Shown here: one piece after another, positions 58,471-64,000 of the stretch
Numbering within the stretch: position 1 is the first letter of the stretch
How the letters are laid out: each line of letters opens with the position of its first letter
Assembly (NCBI RefSeq): GCF_003254295.1
Contig: NZ_QKZO01000001.1
Span: forward strand, 186,001-250,000
Direction: 5' to 3'
From: Rhodobacter capsulatus
GTDB lineage: Bacteria > Pseudomonadota > Alphaproteobacteria > Rhodobacterales > Rhodobacteraceae
DNA: 64,000 nt
Translations under genes and position numbers: made by a program
The notes under the pieces: generated by a model
Told to the model about the DNA's origin: nothing
The model's input: the letters and a program-made list of their open reading frames with translations, nothing else
The model's database searches: none

Positions 58471-60243
58471 ATGTCCATTGCATCCGAAATCGGCCTCTAC
58501 CGCGAGGCGCTCGTGTTTCTCGGCACGGCCGGGGTCATCATTCCGCTGATGACCCGGTTCCGCATCAGCCCGGTGGTCGGCTTTCTGGTCGCCGGTCTGC
58601 TGCTGGGTCCGAATGCCATCGGCCGGTTTGCCGAGGCCTTCCCCCCGCTGGGCTGGATCACCATCCGCTCGCAGGAGGCGGTCGATCAGCTGGCCGAACT
58701 GGGCGTGGCCTTCCTTCTGTTCACCATCGGGCTTGAGCTCTCGCTCGACCGGCTCTGGACGATGCGGCGCTCGGTCTTCGGGCTGGGCATGGCGCAGGTG
58801 GCGCTGACCACGGCGGCGATCGCCGTGACCGCCTTTTCCTTCGGCAACCCGATCGACGCCAGCCTGGTGATCGGCGCCTGTCTGGCGCTGTCCTCGACCG
58901 CGATCGTGGTGCAGCTTCTGGCCGAACAGCACCGGCTGACCTCGGTCGCGGGGCGCAACATCTTTGGCGTGCTTCTGGCGCAAGATCTGGCGGTGGTGCC
59001 GATCCTGTTCCTGATCGTCGTCTTCGGCGAGGCCGGAAAGGGCGGCACCGAAACGATCACCCTGCAGACGGTGCTTTCGGGCCTCGGCATCGCGGTTTTG
59101 CAGGCCGTTGCCGCGATCAGCCTGATCGTCGGCATCGGCCGGGTGATCCTGCGCCGCCTGTTCCGCTCGGTGGCGCGCACCCACAACCGCGAATTGTTCA
59201 TGGCGGCGATCCTGTTCGTCGTCGTCGGCACCTCGCTCTTCACCCGGTTCGCGGGCCTCTCGATGGCGCTGGGCGCCTTCCTGGCCGGGCTTCTGCTCGC
59301 CGAGACCGAGTTCCGCCGTCAGGTCGAGGTCGATATCGAACCCTTCAAGGGCCTGCTGCTCGGCCTTTTCTTCATCTCGGTCGGCATGCGGATCGACCCT
59401 GCGGCGGTGGCGCAGCATCCGGTGATGCTGGCGATGTCGGTGATCGGCATGACCGGGCTCAAGGCGGCAGTGATCGCGGTTCTGGCGCGGCTCTTCGGCC
59501 TTGCCTGGCCCGTCGCGCTCGAGGCCAGCCTGCTGCTGGCGGGCGGCGGCGAATTCGCCTTCCTCGTGCTCAGCCTGGCCAGTTCCTCGGGGCTGACCAC
59601 GCCCGAGGTGGAACAGTTCATGTTGCTCGTCGCCTCGGGGACGATGCTGGCGACGCCGATCCTGGCGCGAATGGGCCGCAGCCTTGGCCAACGCAGCACC
59701 CGCGCCACCGCGCTGACCGATCTGCCCGCCGAGACGCCCGAAACCGTCGCCAGCCGTCCGCTGGTGATCGGCGGCGGCCGGGTCGGCAAGCTTGTCTGCG
59801 ACGTGCTGGCGGACGAGGGCTACAACTGTCTTGTCATCGACCGCGACGCCGAGCTGGTGGCGCGCGGCCGGGCCGAGGGGCGCGACATCATCTTCGGCGA
59901 TGCCCAGCGCCCCGGCATCCTGCGCAAATGCGGCATCGAGACCGCGCCGATCGTCGTCGTCACGCTGCATGACGCGGCGATCACCGAACAGGTGGTGACG
60001 ATGCTGCACCGGCTGCGCCCCGAGCTGCCGGTGATCGCCCGCGCCCGCGACGCCGAACATGCGGTGCGGCTCTTTTCGATGGGCGCGGTGCAGGTGATCC
60101 CCGAAGCCTTCGAGACCGGGCTGGATCTGGCGGGTGTGGCGCTGCGTCGGCTGGGCGCCCCGGCCGAGCAGACCCATGCGCTGCTCGAATCCCGGCGCGA
60201 GGCGATGTTGCGGCTGTTGCGCAGCGACCCGGGCCCGCGCTGA
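58471..60243 (+). CDS. Kef-type cation:proton antiporter (CPA2) with RCK_N domain
   Basis: 590 residues from ATG 58471 (GTG 58456 is an alternative; no strong ribosome site for either). About twelve membrane segments across residues 10-390 (GFLVAGLLLGPNAIGRFAEA, ACLALSSTAIVVQLLAEQHR with the CPA2 signature, VLLAQDLAVVPILFLIVVFG), then a cytosolic RCK/TrkA-N domain opening with VIGGGRVGKLVCDVLADEG and INVHD-like acidic residues. Exchanges K+ for H+, probably gated by NAD(H) or glutathione adducts. The family is KefB/KefC-like, and the specific member is not determined. Confidence 0.88.
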   Translation: MSIASEIGLYREALVFLGTAGVIIPLMTRFRISPVVGFLVAGLLLGPNAIGRFAEAFPPLGWITIRSQEAVDQLAELGVAFLLFTIGLELSLDRLWTMRRSVFGLGMAQVALTTAAIAVTAFSFGNPIDASLVIGACLALSSTAIVVQLLAEQHRLTSVAGRNIFGVLLAQDLAVVPILFLIVVFGEAGKGGTETITLQTVLSGLGIAVLQAVAAISLIVGIGRVILRRLFRSVARTHNRELFMAAILFVVVGTSLFTRFAGLSMALGAFLAGLLLAETEFRRQVEVDIEPFKGLLLGLFFISVGMRIDPAAVAQHPVMLAMSVIGMTGLKAAVIAVLARLFGLAWPVALEASLLLAGGGEFAFLVLSLASSSGLTTPEVEQFMLLVASGTMLATPILARMGRSLGQRSTRATALTDLPAETPETVASRPLVIGGGRVGKLVCDVLADEGYNCLVIDRDAELVARGRAEGRDIIFGDAQRPGILRKCGIETAPIVVVTLHDAAITEQVVTMLHRLRPELPVIARARDAEHAVRLFSMGAVQVIPEAFETGLDLAGVALRRLGAPAEQTHALLESRREAMLRLLRSDPGPR

Positions 60244-60325
60244 GCCGGGCAGGAAACGGGCCAGCCCGCGCCTGCGCGCAAACGCACCCTTCCCAGACCC
60301 GGGGCGAGGCCGCATCATCCCGGGC

Positions 60326-61150
60326 ATGGATGACACCCTTGCACAGAACGGACCCGGCAGCGGCCATTCGACCAATCTTGTCGGGCGGTCCTCGGCTTTC
60401 ATGGCCAGCCCCGCCTTCAACGCGGCGCCGATCCCGCTGCACATCTGGGGGGTGCGGGAAATGAACCCGGCGCTCTTCGCCATGCTGGATCAGGCCGAGA
60501 CCCTGGTCGAGGCGAGCGAGGCCTTTCTGGCCTATATGGTCGCGATGTTCGGCATCGACCCCGAGCAGCGCGAGGCCGCGCCGGGCAGCCGCAAGCGGTT
60601 CCGGTCGTCCTTTCTGCGGCTCATTCAGGGCTGGGGCTTCGACAGCAACGGCCCCGAGGGTGCGGTGCTGAAAGGCTGGGTCGAAAGCCGCTTCGGCATC
60701 CTGCCCAGTTTCCACAAGGAGATCATCGCCGACATCCACGGCCCGGTCTGGCAGACCTATGTCGCGGAACGGATGCAAAGCCGCTTTCATGACAATGCGA
60801 TCCTCGTGCAGCTCGATCTGCTGTTCGAATTCTGCCAATGGGCGATTTCCCGCTTCGCCTTTCCGGGGCAAAGCCATGTCACGCTTTACCGCGGCATCAA
60901 TGCGGTGGACCGGCACGGCATCCTGGAACAGCCGGACAAGCGCGCGGCGGTGATCCGGCTCAACAACCTTGTCTCGTTTTCCTCCGACCGCGAGGTGGCG
61001 GACTGCTTTGGCGACCGGATCCTCACGACGCGGGTGCCGCTGGCCAAGGTGCTGTTCTTTCCCGGCCTGCTGCCCTCGCATCTGTTGCGGGGTGAGCGTG
61101 AATTTCTGGTGCTTGGCGGCGCGTTTCGGGTCAGTATCGAGGATATCTAG
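60326..61150 (+). CDS. draT: dinitrogenase reductase ADP-ribosyltransferase
   Basis: 274 residues from ATG 60326. DraT transfers ADP-ribose from NAD+ to an arginine of NifH and so switches nitrogenase off when ammonium appears or energy falls. Characteristic stretches: LPSFHKEIIADIHGPVWQTY, FCQWAISRFAFPGQSHVTLY with the Arg of the RSE-type toxin fold (YRGINAVD), NNLVSFSSDREVADCFGDRI and a C-terminal LRGEREFLVLGG carrying the catalytic-type Glu. draG follows after 11 bases. Regulation known from relatives runs through GlnB/GlnK, whose genes are not in this window. Confidence 0.93.
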   Translation: MDDTLAQNGPGSGHSTNLVGRSSAFMASPAFNAAPIPLHIWGVREMNPALFAMLDQAETLVEASEAFLAYMVAMFGIDPEQREAAPGSRKRFRSSFLRLIQGWGFDSNGPEGAVLKGWVESRFGILPSFHKEIIADIHGPVWQTYVAERMQSRFHDNAILVQLDLLFEFCQWAISRFAFPGQSHVTLYRGINAVDRHGILEQPDKRAAVIRLNNLVSFSSDREVADCFGDRILTTRVPLAKVLFFPGLLPSHLLRGEREFLVLGGAFRVSIEDI

Positions 61151-61161
61151 GGGGATGCGCG

Positions 61162-62046
61162 ATGGGCGATGTGCAGGATCGGGCGATGGCGGCCTTTCTC
61201 GGCTTTGCGCTGGGCGATGCGCTGGGGGCGAGTGTCGAATTCCTGACCCCGCGCGAGATTGCCGCGCGGCACGGCCTGCACCGCGAGATCATCGGCGGCG
61301 GCTGGCTGAAGCTGAAGCCCGGCGCGGTGACCGACGACACGCAGATGGCGCTGGTGCTGGGGCGCTCGCTGATCGCGCGGCAGGGCTTTGACGCGAAGGA
61401 CATCTGCTGCGGTTTTGCCGCCTGGCTGAAATCGGGTCCGGCCGATGTCGGCAACACCTGTCGGCGCGGCATCCGGCGGTTTCTGGAGCAGGGCACGGTC
61501 GAGGGCCCTTATGCCGAGGATGACGCGGGCAATGGTGCGGCGATGCGGGTGCTGCCGGTGGCGCTGGCGACGCTGGGCCATCCCGAACGCGCCGCCGCCT
61601 GGACCGTGGCGCAGGCGCATGCGACGCACAATCACCCGCTCTCCGATGCCGCCTGTGTCGCGCTGGTGCGGATGGTGCAGGGGCTTATCCTGGGCGCGGG
61701 CGGCGCCGTCCTCGCGCAGGAGGCCGAAGCTTTGATCGCGGCGCATCGCGATTTCCGTTTCACCCCCTATCGCGGCCGGTCCTCGGCCTTCGTGGTCGAG
61801 ACGCTGCAGACGGTGCTGCATTACACGCTGTCGTCCGAGAGTTTCGAAGAGGTGCTGATCGGCACCGTCAATCAGGGCGGCGATGCCGATACGACCGGCG
61901 CGCTGGCGGGGATGCTGGCGGGCGCGCGCGGCGGGATGGCGGCGCTGCCGAAGCGCTGGCTGGACGCGCTTGACCCGGCGGTGACGGCCGAGATCCGCGC
62001 TCAGGTGCCGCAGCTGCTGGCGCTTTCGGGGATCAGTGACAGCTGA
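61162..62046 (+). CDS. draG: ADP-ribosyl-[dinitrogen reductase] glycohydrolase
   Basis: 294 residues. Removes ADP-ribose from NifH and so restores nitrogenase; binuclear Mn enzyme of the ADP-ribosylglycohydrolase fold. Metal ligands are visible: TDDTQMALVLG, AEDDAGNGAAMRVLP and NQGGDADTTGALAGMLAGA. Same operon as draT. The last 46 bases overlap the 3' end of the convergent phosphatase-fusion gene. Confidence 0.95.
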   Translation: MGDVQDRAMAAFLGFALGDALGASVEFLTPREIAARHGLHREIIGGGWLKLKPGAVTDDTQMALVLGRSLIARQGFDAKDICCGFAAWLKSGPADVGNTCRRGIRRFLEQGTVEGPYAEDDAGNGAAMRVLPVALATLGHPERAAAWTVAQAHATHNHPLSDAACVALVRMVQGLILGAGGAVLAQEAEALIAAHRDFRFTPYRGRSSAFVVETLQTVLHYTLSSESFEEVLIGTVNQGGDADTTGALAGMLAGARGGMAALPKRWLDALDPAVTAEIRAQVPQLLALSGISDS

Positions 62047-63257
62047 CGCGCCAGATCGGCCTTGCGGGCCAGAAGCTTCTCGGCCAGGCCCACGCGGCCC
62101 TTATGGCGGGCGACGACCTTGCGGATCGCCGCCTCGGGCAGGGCGATCACCACGGTCAGGGCGGCGCGCAGGGCCGCGGGCGGCATCGGCCCGAAAAGCT
62201 GCCGGGCAAAGGGGTTGTCCGGGTCTTCGCGCAGCCGCGTGACCTCGGGTACTTCGGGGCCGAAGGCGCTCCCCTTGGGGTCGCCCTGGGCCCGAAACTC
62301 CAGCGCGCCGCCGACATCCAGCGTCGTCACCACGCCGCCGATCACGCCCTGATTGTCACCCTGAAACCCGGCGGCGTCCCAGTTCGCCAGCCAAGCATGC
62401 ACGCCGAACCAGTGCCAGGCCTGCGCGCGCTCGGCCTCGCTCAGCTGCGACAGGCGGGATTTCTCCAGATCGACGAAGACCGTCGCCACCTGATCTGGGG
62501 CCGCGCAGGGCAGATAGGACAGCACCGGCGCCCCGGCCAGCCGATAAAGCGCCGCCGCCAGATATTCGTTCTGCGCCTGGGCGGGGCTTTCCAGTTCCTT
62601 GACGTAGATGCGCCCGCCTGCCGCATCGGCCCAGATCCCGCCGGGGTTCGAGCCGAGCCGCCCGCCGATGCGCTCCATCTGCGCCGGATCGACCCGCGCC
62701 GGTTCCTTGATCGCAACCGTCGCGCGCACAAGCGCCAGCTGCGCGGGCGTCTCGATCGCGCCGGGCCGGGCCGTACGCACCGCCTTGACCGCCGCTTTCG
62801 GATCGGCGCCCAGTTCCACCAGCAGCCGCGCCGCGATCATCCCCGCGCGCCCCAGACCGCCCTTGCAATGCACGACGACATCGGCGCCGGCGCGCAGGGC
62901 GGACCGGATCACCCGCCCCTCGGCCCGCCAGCGCGCCTCGAAAGCCGGGGTCGGCACGGAATAATCGGCAATCGGCAGGGGATGCCAGTCCATCCCCCGC
63001 GCCCGGACCTGCGTGCCAAGCTCCGGCACCTTGAGCGCAGCCAATTCCTGCGGCTCGACCAGCGTCACGACATGGGTCGCGCCCCAGCTCGCGATAGCGT
63101 CAAGATCAAGGTCCAGATCGCGCGCCCAGGCGCCCGACATCGCGGCGCGGTCGTGCTTGCCGGGGCAGAAGGTGATGCCGATCCGGCCCAGGCCGGGCCC
63201 GGCCGGAACTTCGGCGATCTGCAACGGATGGGTAAGGCTGGTGCGGGCGGTGGCCAT
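62001..63257 (-). CDS. dual-specificity/tyrosine phosphatase fused to a kinase-like C-terminal region
   Basis: 418 residues from ATG 63257 (GAGAGGGGATC upstream). The N-terminal part (about 20-180) is a cyclin-dependent-kinase-inhibitor-3/DSP-type phosphatase: VVHCKGGLGRAGMIAARLL holds the CX5R loop with Cys131 and Arg137. The C-terminal part (about 200-418) has GGIWADAAGGRIYVKELESP, NEYLAAALYRLAGAPVLSYL, HAWLANWDAAGFQGDN and LDVGGALEFRAQGDPKGSAF; Lys220, Asp294 and Asp314 fall where HipA or PI4K-like kinase folds keep catalytic residues. That second assignment is by pattern only. It overlaps draG tail to tail. Role unknown; a link to DraT/DraG control is conjecture. Confidence 0.72.
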   Translation of the reverse strand: MATARTSLTHPLQIAEVPAGPGLGRIGITFCPGKHDRAAMSGAWARDLDLDLDAIASWGATHVVTLVEPQELAALKVPELGTQVRARGMDWHPLPIADYSVPTPAFEARWRAEGRVIRSALRAGADVVVHCKGGLGRAGMIAARLLVELGADPKAAVKAVRTARPGAIETPAQLALVRATVAIKEPARVDPAQMERIGGRLGSNPGGIWADAAGGRIYVKELESPAQAQNEYLAAALYRLAGAPVLSYLPCAAPDQVATVFVDLEKSRLSQLSEAERAQAWHWFGVHAWLANWDAAGFQGDNQGVIGGVVTTLDVGGALEFRAQGDPKGSAFGPEVPEVTRLREDPDNPFARQLFGPMPPAALRAALTVVIALPEAAIRKVVARHKGRVGLAEKLLARKADLARQLSLIPESASSCGT

Positions 63258-63324
63258 GATCCCCTCTCGGACGGACGGGATCAGGATAGGGGCGGCACGC
63301 GGGGCGCCCAAGGCCCGGAACGTC

Positions 63325-63350
63325 GCAGGGCCGGGAAAACCCGGCCCTGC
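63325..63350 (-). terminator. hairpin after the TRAP permease gene
   Basis: GCAGGGCCGGG and CCCGGCCCTGC form a perfect 11-base-pair stem with a four-base loop, eight bases after the stop codon. There is no T run downstream. Confidence 0.6.
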
Positions 63351-63357
63351 GCGAAAC

Positions 63358-64000
63358 TTACATGCCAAGCAGATTTGGCAAGCCAAGGCTGATCGCCGGG
63401 ACATAGGTCACCAGAACCAGGAAGGCGAGCATGGTCAGAAGCCAGGGCCAGACCGCCACCGTCAGCTCGGTGATCCCCATCTTGGTGATCCCCGAGGCGA
63501 CGTAAAGGTTCAGCCCCACCGGCGGGTGACACATGCCGACTTCCATGTTCACGACGATCATGATGCCGAAATGCACCGGGTCGATGCCCAGCCGCACCGC
63601 GACCGGAAACAGGATCGGCGCCATGATCAGCACGATCGACGAGGGCTCCATGAAATTGCCCGCGGCCAACAGCAGCACGTTGACGATGATCAGGAACATC
63701 CACCACGAGAGGCCCGCGTTGACCATCCATTCGCCCAAAGCCTGCGGGATGCCCTCATGCGCCATCAGGAAGCTGAACAGCACCGCGTTGGTGATGATGT
63801 AAAGCAGCATCGCCGACATGTTGGCCGAGGACAAGAGCACGCGGGGCACGTCGCGCAGGGTCAGGTCTTTATAGACGAAGACCGAGATCACGAAGGCATA
63901 GACGGCGCTCATCGCGGCGGCTTCGGTGGGGGTGAAGATGCCCGCATAGATCCCGCCGATGACGACGATGATCAGCATCAGCCCCCAGGCGGCCTCGCGG
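63358..64000 (-). CDS. dctM: TRAP transporter large permease DctM-type, N-terminus beyond the window
   Basis: The frame is open to the window edge, so only the C-terminal 213 residues are seen. Membrane segments and family motifs of DctM: IIVVIGGIYAGIFTPTEAAA, VNVLLLAAGNFMEPSSIVLI, ILFPVAVRLGIDPVHFGIMI, and VNMEVGMCHPPVGLNLYVAS. Forms the ion-coupled channel for C4-dicarboxylates or similar acids with a DctQ and a DctP, which should lie outside the window. Substrate is inferred from the family. Confidence 0.9.
   Translation of the reverse strand, partial: REAAWGLMLIIVVIGGIYAGIFTPTEAAAMSAVYAFVISVFVYKDLTLRDVPRVLLSSANMSAMLLYIITNAVLFSFLMAHEGIPQALGEWMVNAGLSWWMFLIIVNVLLLAAGNFMEPSSIVLIMAPILFPVAVRLGIDPVHFGIMIVVNMEVGMCHPPVGLNLYVASGITKMGITELTVAVWPWLLTMLAFLVLVTYVPAISLGLPNLLGM

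Noticed and set aside
60326-62046. ADP-ribosylating toxin-antitoxin (DarTG-like) system
   Set aside because: Length, motifs and order match the nitrogenase regulators DraT and DraG rather than DarT and a macrodomain DarG.

Overview
This is high-GC alphaproteobacterial DNA of the Rhodobacteraceae type, most likely Rhodobacter capsulatus or a close relative. That is an inference from gene content: an F1 ATP synthase operon without F0 genes, ChpT of the CckA-ChpT-CtrA phosphorelay, the olsBA ornithine-lipid pair, DraT/DraG control of nitrogenase, and a DctM-type TRAP permease. No species-level comparison could be run. Almost all the window is coding, with many ATGA/GTGA start-stop overlaps. I see no phage, insertion sequence or CRISPR array.

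Layout. 1-859: end of a polyamine-type ABC substrate-binding protein. 968-10012: a surface-glycan island with a nonulosonic (sialic-like) acid pathway (NeuB-, NeuC- and NeuA-like enzymes, an SDR and a Gfo/Idh/MocA dehydrogenase) and five putative glycosyltransferases, followed by an H-type lectin gene. 10561-15392: atpHAGDC on the minus strand. 15705-26582: housekeeping genes (methyltransferase, glyoxalase II, clpA, M23 peptidase, rpsD, hisC-tyrC, extensin-like protein, DUF2125). 26643-36953: ChaC-like enzyme, a MotA/MotB-like pair, a Hint-domain protein with an FNR-type box upstream, LpxR-like lipid A deacylase, YbaK, an SDR-thiolase pair and ilvD. A dispersed repeat occupies two of the intergenic gaps here. 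37013-42681: ExoD, GNAT, DUF4169/RHH, olsBA, DUF3553/chpT and proA.

42742-44581 is an islet: two identical tRNA-Asp genes in an 84-bp perfect direct repeat enclose one leucine-rich-repeat gene of unknown function. 44664-48169 holds a SorC-type regulator coupled to a PAS-GGDEF-EAL protein whose GGDEF motif is degenerate.

48266-54895 is the most system-like locus. ApbE (FMN transferase), a PepSY-membrane/flavodoxin/FNR reductase, a DUF2271 protein with a flavinylation-like motif, and two small secreted His/Asp-rich proteins face a divergent response regulator/sensor kinase pair. The gap between them holds two 11-bp-phased direct repeats in mirror orientation. I read this as a two-component-controlled extracytosolic flavin electron-transfer system.

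54944-64000: LsrF-like aldolase, chemoreceptor, Kef-type antiporter, draT-draG, a tyrosine phosphatase fused to a kinase-like C-terminal region that overlaps draG tail to tail, and the end of a TRAP permease.
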